Below are positions 32,750 through 40,835 of a DNA stretch of 64,000 nt, piece by piece. Made by a program: the position numbers and the translations under genes. The stretch's first letter is position 1, and every line of letters starts with the position of its first letter. The notes beneath the pieces were generated by a model. It had not been told where the DNA came from. It saw nothing but the letters and a program-made list of their open reading frames with translations, and made no database searches. The DNA is from Streptomyces sp. HUAS MG91 (lineage in GTDB: Bacteria > Actinomycetota > Actinomycetes > Streptomycetales > Streptomycetaceae). The stretch is taken from the NCBI RefSeq assembly GCF_040529335.1, contig NZ_CP159534.1, positions 7,254,001 to 7,318,000 on the forward strand. The letters are read 5' to 3'.

Positions 32750-33727
32750 CTAGACGGCGGCGGCCCGGGCTGCCATGCGGGCCTTGCGGGCGGCCAGCTT
32801 CTCGTCGAACTTGGACGCCTCGGAGTCCAGGCCGTTCATGAACAGGCCGAGCTCCTCCTGAGCCTTGAGGCCCTCCGGGCCGAGGCCGCCGATCTCCATG
32901 ATCTTCAGGAAGCGCAGCACGGGCTGGATCACGTCGTCGTGGTGGATCCGCAGGTTGTAGACCTCGCCGATCGCCATCTGGGCGGCCGCCCGCTCGAAGC
33001 CGGGGATCCCGTGTCCGGGCATCCGGAAGTTGACGACCACGTCGCGCACGGCCTGCATCGTCAGGTCGGGCGCCAGCTCGAACGCGGACTTCAGCAGGTT
33101 CCGGTAGAACACCATGTGCAGGTTCTCGTCGGTGGCGATGCGCGCCAGCATGCGGTCGCATACCGGGTCGCCGGACTGGTGGCCGGTGTTGCGGTGCGAG
33201 ATGCGGGTCGCCAGCTCCTGGAACGCGACGTACGCGATCGAGTGCAGCATCGAGTGGTTGTTGTCCGACTCGTAGCCCTCGCTCATGTGCGACATGCGGA
33301 AGGCTTCCAGCTGGTCCGGGTCGACGGCGCGCGACGCGAGCAGGTAGTCGCGCATCACGATGCCGTGCCGGCCCTCCTCGGCGGTCCAGCGGTGCACCCA
33401 GGTGCCCCACGCGCCGTTGCGGCCGAAGAGGGTCGCGATCTCGTGGTGGTAGCTGGGGAGGTTGTCCTCGGTCAGCAGATTGACGATCAGCGCGGTGCGG
33501 CCGACCTCGGTCACCTTCGACTGGTCCTTCCGCCAGGCCTCGCCGTCCTCGAAGAGGCCGGGGAAGTTCCGGGCGTCGGACCAGGGCACGTACTCGTGCG
33601 GCATCCAGTCCTTGGCGACCTTCAGATGGCGGTTCAGCTCCTTCTCGACCACTTCCTCCAGCGCGTACAGAAGGCGGGCGTCGGTCCATGTGGTCGACGA
33701 GCCGAGGCGGGGAGAGATGACGGTCAC
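32750..33727 (-). CDS. Acyl-ACP desaturase (stearoyl-ACP 9-desaturase-like, diiron)
   Basis: This 325-residue soluble diiron protein has the carboxylate and His ligands in TEDNLPSYHHE, WTAEEGRHG and ATDENLHMVF, the pattern of plant-type and actinobacterial acyl-ACP desaturases (DesA group). It inserts a double bond into acyl chains with oxygen and reduced ferredoxin. The GTG start has CAGGAG five bases upstream. Repeated ACCTACG/CGTAGGT sequences upstream suggest repression by a TetR-type lipid regulator. A strong terminator follows. Confidence 0.9.
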   Translation of the reverse strand: MTVISPRLGSSTTWTDARLLYALEEVVEKELNRHLKVAKDWMPHEYVPWSDARNFPGLFEDGEAWRKDQSKVTEVGRTALIVNLLTEDNLPSYHHEIATLFGRNGAWGTWVHRWTAEEGRHGIVMRDYLLASRAVDPDQLEAFRMSHMSEGYESDNNHSMLHSIAYVAFQELATRISHRNTGHQSGDPVCDRMLARIATDENLHMVFYRNLLKSAFELAPDLTMQAVRDVVVNFRMPGHGIPGFERAAAQMAIGEVYNLRIHHDDVIQPVLRFLKIMEIGGLGPEGLKAQEELGLFMNGLDSEASKFDEKLAARKARMAARAAAV

Positions 33728-33765
33728 GGGGGCTCCTGGGGGACGGAGGTACAGCGAGCGGATCT

Positions 33766-33783
33766 ACCTACGGTGTCGTAGGT
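33766..33783. promoter_or_regulatory. Inverted and direct CGTAGGTTA repeats upstream of the desaturase
   Basis: ACCTACG-GTGT-CGTAGGT is a perfect palindrome with 7-base arms. The half-site CGTAGGTTA occurs in it and again at 33792-33800. This spacing is typical of operators bound by TetR-type regulators of fatty acid desaturation. Confidence 0.5.
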
Positions 33784-33822
33784 TACGTTGCCGTAGGTTA
33801 AGCGCTCCATAAGGAGCTGTGG

Positions 33823-34599
33823 TTACGCGTAGAGGTCGCGAAGCCGCACTGAGAGGCACGTCACACAGCCTTCGAGCTTCTCGAACTCCGAAATGTCCAC
33901 CAGAACGGGCTCATGGCCCAGGTCCGCGAGCAGCTCCGCCGACCTGGGCGCGCTCGCCGCCATGAGCAGGCGGTTTCCGCCCAGCAGCACGACATGGGCG
34001 CCCGATTCCTCCGGCACGGGCAGGAAGCGCGGGAAGAGCGAGGCGTGATCCACCAGCGGCTCGTGGCCGATCACCGTGCCGTCGGGCAACGCGGTGACCG
34101 CCGACTTCAGGTGCGGCACCTTGCTGACGGGGACCGCCACCACACGCGCCCCGAGCGGTTCGAAGGCGGCGCGCAGTTGCTGTACCCCCGCGGCGTTCGT
34201 GCGTCCGCCACGGCCCACGTAGACGGTGTCGCCCACCTTCAGTACGTCGCCGCCGTCGAGGGTGCCCGGTTCCCACACCCAGTTGACCGAGCAGCCCAGG
34301 CGCGCCACGGTCTGCTCGACCCCCGACGTCTCCGCGCGGCGCGACCCGGCCCCGGAGCGCGCGATCAGCGCGACGTTGCGGAAGACGACCACCGTGTCCT
34401 CCACGAACACCGCGTCCGGGCAGTCGTCGGCCGGCTCGACCAGGACCGTCTCCCAGCCGTGCCCCTCCAGCACCGACACGTACTCCTGCCACTGCTCGCG
34501 CGCCTTCCCCGGGTCGACGGGAGTGCGCGCGACATGGGTGACGAGCCCCTCCGCCAGTCGCGGGCCTGGCCGGCGGACGAGGGCCTTCTTGCTGGGCAC
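33823..34599 (-). CDS. ddaH: Dimethylargininase (NG,NG-dimethylarginine dimethylaminohydrolase)
   Basis: This 258-residue guanidino-modifying enzyme has the DDAH motifs DAVFVEDTVVVF, GTLDGGDVLKVG, His163 in VPHLKSAVTALPD and the catalytic cysteine in EGCVTCLSVRL (probably Cys248). It converts methylated arginines to citrulline and methylamines. The GTG at 34599 has GGAG seven bases upstream; the longer open frame begins with a run that lacks a ribosome site. It precedes the desaturase on the same strand with a 95-base gap containing that gene's own promoter elements. Confidence 0.88.
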   Translation of the reverse strand: MPSKKALVRRPGPRLAEGLVTHVARTPVDPGKAREQWQEYVSVLEGHGWETVLVEPADDCPDAVFVEDTVVVFRNVALIARSGAGSRRAETSGVEQTVARLGCSVNWVWEPGTLDGGDVLKVGDTVYVGRGGRTNAAGVQQLRAAFEPLGARVVAVPVSKVPHLKSAVTALPDGTVIGHEPLVDHASLFPRFLPVPEESGAHVVLLGGNRLLMAASAPRSAELLADLGHEPVLVDISEFEKLEGCVTCLSVRLRDLYA

Positions 34600-34730
34600 G
34601 GGTGTTCTCCACGGGTCACGGCGGATGCGGTGCCGCACATGAGGGGGACGGCGGCGGGCACATCATGCACAGCCGGACAGGCGCGGCGGAATCCCCCGTT
34701 ACGCGGCTGTCACCTCCTTCTCACTCGTTC

Positions 34731-36350
34731 TCACCCGGCCCCACCGCCCAGCTCCAGCCACCGGGTCACCCCGATCGACTCCAGGAACGGCAGGTCGTGG
34801 CTGGCCACGATCAGCGCCCCTTCGTACGACTCCAGCGCCGAGGTCAGCTGCCGCACGCTCGCCATGTCCAGATTGTTCGTCGGCTCGTCGAGCATCAGCA
34901 GCTGCGGCGCAGGCTCGGCGAGCATCAGCGCGGCCAGGGTCGCGCGGAAGCGTTCGCCGCCCGACAGCATCGCCGCCGGCTGGTCGGCCCTCGCCCCCTT
35001 GAACAGGAAGCGGGCCAGCCGGGCCCGGACCCGGTTGACGGTCGCATCCGGCGCGAACCGCGCCACGTTCTCGGCGACGGTCGCCCCGTCGTCCAGCACG
35101 TCGAGACGCTGCGGCAGGAACCGCAGCGGCACATGCGCGATCACCTCACCCCCGACCGGCGCCAGCTCTCCGGCGATCGTCCGCAGCAACGTCGTCTTGC
35201 CCGCACCGTTACGGCCCACGAGAGCCACCCGCTCCGGACCGCGCAGCTCGAACTCGCCGCGCACCCGCGCCCCGTGGGCCAGGACCGGCGAGCGCAGGGT
35301 GAGCACGGAGCGTCCCGGCGGCACCGCCGTGAACGGCAGGTCGATCCGGATCTCGTCGTCGTCGCGCACCGCCTCCACGGCCTCGTCCAGCCGTTCCTTC
35401 GCCTCCGCCAGCTTCTCCTCGTGCATGATGCGGTGCTTGCCGGCGGAGACCTGGGCCGACCGGCTGCGCAGCTTCATCACCGCCCGCGGCTCCCGCTTGG
35501 TGTCGTACATCTTCTGGGCGTAGCGCCTGCGCCGGGCCAACTTCACGTGGGCGTCGGTCAGTTCGCGCTTCTGCTTCTTCAGGTCGGACTCGGCGACCCG
35601 GACCAGCCGCTCCGCCGCCTCCTGCTCGACGGCGAGTGCCTGCTCGTACGCGGAGAAGTTGCCGCCGTACCGGGTGACCTCGCCGCCGCGCAGATCGGCG
35701 ATCTGGTCGACCCGGTCGAGGAGTTCACGGTCGTGGCTGACCACGATCAGCACCCCCGACCAGCTCTCCACGGCCGCGTACAGCCGTTGTCGCGCGTACA
35801 GGTCCAGATTGTTGGTCGGCTCGTCGAGCAGCAGGACGTCGGGGCGGCGCAGCAGCAGGGCCGCGAGGCGCAGCAGCACCGATTCGCCGCCCGACACCTC
35901 CCCGGCCGTGCGGTCCAGATCGATGTGGTCCAGGCCCAGTTGGGCGAGCGTGGCCAGGGTCCGCTCCTCGACGTCCCAGTCGTCGCCGACCGCGGCGAAG
36001 TGCTCATCGGACACGTCGCCCGACTCGATGGCGTGCAGCGCGGCGCGGGCGGCCGCGATGCCGAGGACCTCGTCGACGCGCAGCGCGGTGTCGAGCGTGA
36101 CGTTCTGCGGCAGATGGCCGACCTCGCCGGCCACCCGCACGGTGCCGTCGGCCGGACGCAGCTCACCGGCGATCAGCTTCAACAGGGTCGATTTTCCCGA
36201 CCCGTTGGTCCCGATCAGGCCGGTGCGGCCCGGGCCGAAGGCGACCTGGAGACCGTCGAAGACGCCGGTGCCGTCCGGCCAGGCGTAGTCGAGGCCGGTG
36301 ACGGCGACGGACGTCGTGGGGGAGCCGGGGTGGCTCTGGGGATGTGACAT
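34731..36350 (-). CDS. ABC-F family ATPase (antibiotic-resistance/ribosome-protection type)
   Basis: This 539-residue protein has two ATP-binding cassettes and no membrane segments. Domain 1 has GTNGSGKSTLLKLI, VSGGESVLLRLAALLL and LLLDEPTNNLDL; domain 2 has GRNGAGKTTLLRTI, LSGGERFRATLAAL and LMLDEPTNNLDMASV. Between them is a charged linker rich in Arg/Lys/Glu (the P-site tRNA interaction motif region of ABC-F factors). Family members displace antibiotics from the ribosome or rescue stalled ribosomes. The start is the ATG at 36350. A leader of about 226 bases with a tiny upstream ORF and alternative pairings (see 36401-36555) points to antibiotic-sensed attenuation. Confidence 0.9.
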   Translation of the reverse strand: MSHPQSHPGSPTTSVAVTGLDYAWPDGTGVFDGLQVAFGPGRTGLIGTNGSGKSTLLKLIAGELRPADGTVRVAGEVGHLPQNVTLDTALRVDEVLGIAAARAALHAIESGDVSDEHFAAVGDDWDVEERTLATLAQLGLDHIDLDRTAGEVSGGESVLLRLAALLLRRPDVLLLDEPTNNLDLYARQRLYAAVESWSGVLIVVSHDRELLDRVDQIADLRGGEVTRYGGNFSAYEQALAVEQEAAERLVRVAESDLKKQKRELTDAHVKLARRRRYAQKMYDTKREPRAVMKLRSRSAQVSAGKHRIMHEEKLAEAKERLDEAVEAVRDDDEIRIDLPFTAVPPGRSVLTLRSPVLAHGARVRGEFELRGPERVALVGRNGAGKTTLLRTIAGELAPVGGEVIAHVPLRFLPQRLDVLDDGATVAENVARFAPDATVNRVRARLARFLFKGARADQPAAMLSGGERFRATLAALMLAEPAPQLLMLDEPTNNLDMASVRQLTSALESYEGALIVASHDLPFLESIGVTRWLELGGGAG

Positions 36351-36400
36351 GCGGGCCTCGCGGTTGCTCGGTGCGAACGGTGACGGGATGCGACACGTTC

Positions 36401-36555
36401 GAGACACCGCGGGACACAGGCAACAAAAAAGGGCCTGCACCGAGGGGAGGACGGCTCATGGGCCGAGGTCTCACACAACGCCGGAATCACGCAGCGCACA
36501 GAGCTGCGGAACACGCGCGGTGTCTCAAGACCTCAGAAGAGCAACGTCCTTCTCC
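36401..36555 (-). promoter_or_regulatory. Putative ribosome-mediated attenuator in the ABC-F leader
   Basis: On the minus strand GGAG (36555-36552) precedes a three-codon ORF, TTG CTC TTC TGA (36544-36533), by seven bases. Just after it GAGACACCGCG (36526-36516) can pair perfectly over 11 bases with 36411-36401. The stop-codon region (36534-36528) can also pair over 7 bases with 36471-36465. A run of six T follows at 36430-36425. A stalled ribosome on the tiny ORF would mask one partner, which is the logic of known ABC-F leaders. Confidence 0.6.
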
Positions 36556-36582
36556 GTTTCGACGGCAACAGAACCGACACCC

Positions 36583-36611
36583 AACGTAAGGAGCTGTCGG
36601 AGGGCTGTCAA
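36583..36611 (-). promoter_or_regulatory. Promoter of the ABC-F gene
   Basis: On the minus strand a perfect TTGACA (36611-36606) is followed after 17 bases by TACGTT (36588-36583). This places the transcript start near 36576, about 226 bases before the ATG. The divergent GPP34 gene starts 18 bases from the -35 hexamer. Confidence 0.6.
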
Positions 36612-36628
36612 AGAATTATCGTGAGGAG

Positions 36629-37291
36629 GTGCCCAAAGGCTCTCCCGCACTCCCCGCCCGCCTTCTCCTCCTGGCGTACGACACCGGCAAGGACCGGGTG
36701 TCCGGCGCCCCCGACCTGGCCCTCGCCGTCCGCGCCGGAGCCCTCGCCGAACTCGCCGCCCGCGGCCTCGTCCACGAGATCGACGGGGTCGTCACCCCGG
36801 TGCCCGACGCCCGCGCCGACGACCCCGTCCTCGACCAGCTCCTCGAACTGATCACCGAGTCGAGACCGCGCTCCTGGCGCCGCACGATCACGCACAAGGC
36901 CCGCGTCACCCGCGACACGGTCCGCCGCCGACTGGTGGCGGACGGCTATCTGGCGGCCGAACGGCACCGCGTCCTCGGCCTGTTCCCCGGCACCCGGTAC
37001 ACGCTGCGCCGCGCCGGGTACGTGGAGGCACTGCGCATGCAGGCCAGGACCGCCCTGACCGGCCCCGCCGCGCCCGAAGCCGTCCACCCCGACCAGGCGG
37101 CCCTGCTCGTGCTCGCCGCCGCGGGCCACTTCCGGGGCCTGCTCTCCGCCCGCGAGCGCCGCCGCCACGCCGACCGGCTCACCGCCCTCGCCGCACACGC
37201 GGGCCCCGCCGTGCCGGAGATCCGCCGCGCCCTGGAAGCGGCGGTGAAGTCCGCCGAGGCCGCCCGGGCGGCGGACGGGGGCGGCGGCTGA
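36629..37291 (+). CDS. GPP34 (Golgi phosphoprotein 3-like) domain protein
   Basis: This 220-residue, all-helical protein has the GPP34 pattern: PARLLLLAYDTGKDRVSG, LALAVRAGALAELAARGLVHEIDG and a hydrophobic late segment AALLVLAAAGHFRGLL with VHPDQAALLV. Eukaryotic GOLPH3 binds phosphoinositides; the many actinobacterial copies have no settled function. The GTG start has AGGAG immediately before it, closer than usual, and no better start is visible. It is divergent from the ABC-F gene. Confidence 0.8.
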   Translation: MPKGSPALPARLLLLAYDTGKDRVSGAPDLALAVRAGALAELAARGLVHEIDGVVTPVPDARADDPVLDQLLELITESRPRSWRRTITHKARVTRDTVRRRLVADGYLAAERHRVLGLFPGTRYTLRRAGYVEALRMQARTALTGPAAPEAVHPDQAALLVLAAAGHFRGLLSARERRRHADRLTALAAHAGPAVPEIRRALEAAVKSAEAARAADGGGG

Positions 37292-37301
37292 CGCGGGCGG
37301 C

Positions 37302-37871
37302 TCAGCCCCGGCGCGGGGCGGCGCCGCGCAGCCGCCCACGGACCAGCAGCACGATCCCCGCTCCGCCCGCCGCGAGCGCCAGCGCCGCCAGCGGGCGCCC
37401 CGCCCCGGACCCCGGCACGTCCACCGCGGCGGCGCCGACCACGGCCACCGACGCCGCGCAGGCCGCCAGCGCCTCGCCCCAGGTGCGCCGCGCGGGCCGG
37501 GTGGCGGTGAGCCCGGTCGACCAGGAGTCGCTCGCCGCGAGATAGCCGACCAGGAGCACCGCCGTGCAGGCCGCCTGCCACGGCGGCGGATCGCCGAGCG
37601 CGGCGAACAGCACGGCCGCGCAGGCGAGCGCGGTCGTCCGGTGCCGCGCGAGCCGGTGCCACCAGCGGAACGAGTGCAGCGTCGGACGCAGATCGAGACC
37701 CGGCGCCGCCCACAGGCCGACGACCAGCGCGCCGCAGAACAGGAACAGGCCGACGCCTCCGTGCCCCGCGGCCCACGGCCGGTACGCGGCCACGAGCAGG
37801 CCCGCGCCGAGCACCCGCGCCGGCAGCGTACGGACGGCGTGGGCGGCGTACGCTCCCCAGGGCACGCTCAT
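37302..37871 (-). CDS. Membrane protein, last gene of the MoxR/DUF58 operon
   Basis: This 189-residue protein is made mostly of hydrophobic helices (about six), for example VGLFLFCGALVVGLWAA and LACAAVLFAALG, with a basic C-terminus GRLRGAAPRRG. I do not recognise a family. Its ATG overlaps the stop of the DUF58 gene (ATGA), so it is translated with that operon and probably works in the same membrane assembly. Confidence 0.78.
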   Translation of the reverse strand: MSVPWGAYAAHAVRTLPARVLGAGLLVAAYRPWAAGHGGVGLFLFCGALVVGLWAAPGLDLRPTLHSFRWWHRLARHRTTALACAAVLFAALGDPPPWQAACTAVLLVGYLAASDSWSTGLTATRPARRTWGEALAACAASVAVVGAAAVDVPGSGAGRPLAALALAAGGAGIVLLVRGRLRGAAPRRG

Positions 37872-39223
37872 CGCGGTCGGCCTCCCACCCGGCCGGACAG
37901 CAGCGGCGCGAGCGCCAGGTCCAGCGGCTGGCCCGCCGTGTGCCGCAGCACGGGCACCCCGCTGTCGCGCAGCGCGAACCGCATCGCGGCCCGGTCCGCG
38001 TGCCACAGCCGCAGCCCCAACTCGGCGGCCACGTCGCCCGGTTCGACCTCGGGGTCGCCGCTCGGGATCTCCACGACGACCGGCCGCCTGGCCCGCGCCT
38101 GGAGATCGCGCAGCACCTTGAGGATCCGGGCGTCGCTCAGCGGCGTGAAGACGTACACGAGCGCTCCCTCGGGCAGCGCGGGCGCCGGCACCCGGTGCAG
38201 CCCGGGGGAGTCGAGGCCGCGGTCCTTGCGGACGTCGAGGACGCTCTCGACGATGCGGTAGAACGCGGCGTCGCCCTGGTTCCCGGACCGCGGCTCGAGC
38301 CAGCGCGTCGCACCGCCGACGGAGACGACACCGACCCGGTCGTGGGTGCGCAGATAGGCGCGGGCGAGGCCGGCCGCGGCGCGCACCGTCTCGTCCAGCG
38401 AGGAGAGGCCCGTCGCCGGGTCCACCACGTCGCCGAACGCGTCGATCAGCATCACCGTGTCCGCGGCCCGCTCGGCGGCGAACCGGTGCAGCTGCACCGT
38501 GCCGCGCCGTGTCGTCGACGGCCAGTGGATGCGCCGCTGCCGCTCGCCGGGCTCCCACTGCCGTACGCCGAGCAGTTCGACGCCCTCGCCGTACTGCGCG
38601 GCCGTGTGCTCGCCCAGCCGCTGCGGCAGCCGTACCGGGACGGGCGTGAACCGCGACTGTCCGGCGTACGGGAACACCGCCACCTCGGCCGCCGCCACCC
38701 GCACACTGCGGCGGGCGGTGCCCCCGGCGTCGTACACGTCGAGATCGACCGGGCCCAGCGACCAGCGGCCCCACTCCAGCGCCGTGAGCCGCAGCGTGAG
38801 CGAGGACGGGCCGACGGACACCTCGTCGAGCCGGACGCCGGGGCCGAGCGTGACGCCCGGGTCGAGCCGGACCTCGCCGCCGTCGTGGGCGACGTCGATG
38901 CGCAGGGTGACCGTGTCGCCCTCGAAGCAGCGCCGGGGCGTGACGTCCGCCGTCGCCTCGACGCGCCGCGGGTACGCGCGCGGCAGCGACAGAGCGAGCA
39001 GCACCAGCGGGCCTGCGGCGAGCGCCGCCGACCACGCCCGGCCGGTGAGCAGCGCCGCGGCGAGCGCCACCGCGGCCACCGTCAGCAGCCGCAGCGTCCG
39101 CTCGCCGGGGCGCGGCCCCGGCGGCGGGGGCGGCGGCGCCTGTCCCGGGGCGGTCCGGCCCTCCAGTGCGCGCAGCACCGCGGCGCTCGGTCGGCCGCCG
39201 TCCGGTATCCGGGGAGCGGTCAT
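37868..39223 (-). CDS. DUF58 domain membrane-anchored protein
   Basis: This 451-residue protein has a Pro-rich N-terminus, two closely spaced membrane helices (TLRLLTVAAVALAAALLTG, AALAAGPLVLLALSL) and a beta-rich region. The DUF58/vWA-like core contains the hallmark YGEGVELLGVRQWEPGERQR with RIHWPSTTRRG, and AADTVMLIDAFGD. DUF58 proteins are usual partners of MoxR ATPases. The ATG overlaps the moxR stop. Confidence 0.9.
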   Translation of the reverse strand: MTAPRIPDGGRPSAAVLRALEGRTAPGQAPPPPPPGPRPGERTLRLLTVAAVALAAALLTGRAWSAALAAGPLVLLALSLPRAYPRRVEATADVTPRRCFEGDTVTLRIDVAHDGGEVRLDPGVTLGPGVRLDEVSVGPSSLTLRLTALEWGRWSLGPVDLDVYDAGGTARRSVRVAAAEVAVFPYAGQSRFTPVPVRLPQRLGEHTAAQYGEGVELLGVRQWEPGERQRRIHWPSTTRRGTVQLHRFAAERAADTVMLIDAFGDVVDPATGLSSLDETVRAAAGLARAYLRTHDRVGVVSVGGATRWLEPRSGNQGDAAFYRIVESVLDVRKDRGLDSPGLHRVPAPALPEGALVYVFTPLSDARILKVLRDLQARARRPVVVEIPSGDPEVEPGDVAAELGLRLWHADRAAMRFALRDSGVPVLRHTAGQPLDLALAPLLSGRVGGRPR

Positions 39224-40239
39224 GAGCGGACCGGCTCCGTGCGGCGCGTCGCCGGGGTCGGCACCGTGCCGGCGATCTCGCGCACGACCGCGTCGGTGGA
39301 CACCTCGCGCACCCACAACTCCGGCCGCAGCGACACCCGGTGGGCGAGCGCGGGCACGGCGAGGAGCTTCAGGTCCTCCGGGACCACGAAGTCGCGCCCT
39401 TCGAGGACCGCGCGGGCGCGGGCCAGCTGCACCAGGGCGAGCCCGCCGCGCGGTGAGGCGCCGATGCTGATCTGCGGATGGCCGCGGGTGGCGTTCACCA
39501 GCGCGACCGCGTAACCGAGGAGGTCGTCGTCGATCTCGACCCGCTCCACGGCGTCCCGCCAGGCCACCACCTCCGCCGGGCTCGCGAGGGTGTCGACGAC
39601 CGCCTCGGGCGCGGCCCGGTCGACGCGGGCGCGCAGCATCGTCAGCTCCTCGCCCGACGACAAGTAGCCCATGCGCACGCGGAGTTGGAAGCGGTCCAGC
39701 TGTGCCTCCGGCAGGGAGTACGTGCCCTCGTACTCCACCGGGTTGGCGGTCGCGATCACCAGGAACGGATCGGGCAGCGCACGCGTCGCCCCGTCCACCG
39801 TCACCTGCGACTCGGCCATCGCCTCCAAGAGGGCCGCCTGGGTCTTCGGTGGTGTCCGGTTGATCTCGTCGGCGAGCAGCAGATGCGTGAAGACGGGCCC
39901 CGGGTGGAAGACCATCGCGCCGCCGCGCTGGTCGTACAGGGACGCGCCCGTCACGTCGGACGGCAGCAGGTCGGGCGTGAACTGGATGCGGCGGAAGTCC
40001 AGGCCGAGCGCCGTCGCGAACGACCGCGCCAGCAGGGTCTTGCCGAGCCCCGGCAGATCCTCGATCAGGACGTGGCCGCGGGCGAGGACACCGAGCATGA
40101 CCAGTTCGAGGGCGTCGGACTTGCCCACGACGGCACGCCCGACCTCGCGCAGCACGGCACCGGCCCGCTCGCCGGCCTCCCGGGGACTCATGGGGGCATG
40201 CGGCGCGGACGGGGCGGGCGGCTCGGAGGGGCTTGGCAC
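39220..40239 (-). CDS. MoxR-family AAA+ ATPase
   Basis: This ATPase has Walker A LIEDLPGLGKTLLARSFA, Walker B LLLADEINRTPPKTQAALLE, sensor LVIATANPVEYEGTYSLPEA and the arginine-finger region QLDRFQLRV. It is thought to act as a chaperone activating partner proteins with vWA-like domains such as the adjacent DUF58 product. The GTG at 40239 has GGAAG about seven bases upstream but overlaps the previous gene by 52 bases. The ATG at 40191 overlaps that gene's stop by ATGA, like the other joints of this operon, and is an equally good start. Confidence 0.9.
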   Translation of the reverse strand: MPSPSEPPAPSAPHAPMSPREAGERAGAVLREVGRAVVGKSDALELVMLGVLARGHVLIEDLPGLGKTLLARSFATALGLDFRRIQFTPDLLPSDVTGASLYDQRGGAMVFHPGPVFTHLLLADEINRTPPKTQAALLEAMAESQVTVDGATRALPDPFLVIATANPVEYEGTYSLPEAQLDRFQLRVRMGYLSSGEELTMLRARVDRAAPEAVVDTLASPAEVVAWRDAVERVEIDDDLLGYAVALVNATRGHPQISIGASPRGGLALVQLARARAVLEGRDFVVPEDLKLLAVPALAHRVSLRPELWVREVSTDAVVREIAGTVPTPATRRTEPVRS

Positions 40240-40835
40240 GGCGCTTCTTCCTTCGGCAGGTGCGGACTTGGCAGGTGCGGTCCGGGACGCGTACGGGGCG
40301 TGCCGAGTGCTTCGAGGCGGTCGACGAGCCGGCCCAGGACCTCGGCCGGGATCGCGCCGTCGGGCCCCGTCGCGGGCGGCTCGGGACCCAGCCAGCGCCA
40401 CAGCTCGGGACCGATCAACTCGGCCGCCCGATCGGGCTGCCGGTCGAGGGAGACGTGGTGGTGCTCGGCGAGCGCGGCGGCGAAGAGCCGGCGCAGTTCG
40501 GGCCGCAGGACGGCGCGGTAGCCCAGGGCGCCGTCGGGCCCCAGGGAGATCCGTACGTTGCGGTGCCACTCGCCCATGCCGGGGGCCCGCGTCCGCAGCA
40601 GCCGCACCTCGCCCCGCCGCCCGGAGTCCAGCGCGTCGGCGCCCGCGACGTACCGGGCGCAGAGCAGCGCGCCCGCGGCGAGCGCGGCGGCCGTGGCCCC
40701 GGCGGCGACCCAGCCGTCGACGAGCAGGACCAGCACGACCGCGGTGAGCGCGAGCGCGGCCGACAGGAGCAGCAGGCGCGGGACGCTCAGCGGGCGACGG
40801 CCGCGCCGCACCCCGGCCGGCTCGGGCGCCGTCAT
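40188..40835 (-). CDS. Small membrane protein of the MoxR operon
   Basis: This 215-residue protein has two N-terminal hydrophobic helices (LLLLSAALALTAVVLVLLVDG, AAGATAAALAAGALLCARYVAG) and a cytoplasmic-looking C-terminal part with LLRTRAPGMGEWHRNVRISL. It occupies the place of an accessory subunit between DUF4129 and MoxR. I do not recognise a named family. Its ATG overlaps the DUF4129 stop by 4 bases. Confidence 0.75.
   Translation of the reverse strand: MTAPEPAGVRRGRRPLSVPRLLLLSAALALTAVVLVLLVDGWVAAGATAAALAAGALLCARYVAGADALDSGRRGEVRLLRTRAPGMGEWHRNVRISLGPDGALGYRAVLRPELRRLFAAALAEHHHVSLDRQPDRAAELIGPELWRWLGPEPPATGPDGAIPAEVLGRLVDRLEALGTPRTRPGPHLPSPHLPKEEAPCQAPPSRPPRPRRMPP

Noticed and set aside
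36425..36430. T6 run in the ABC-F leader as a classical intrinsic terminator
   Set aside because: No strong hairpin stands directly before it; only weak four-base stems are visible, so I treat it as part of a proposed attenuator and not as a proven terminator.
36351..36440. N-terminal extension of the ABC-F protein from a GTG at 36440
   Set aside because: It would translate the leader, including the T6 run, into Cys-rich sequence unlike ABC-F N-termini.
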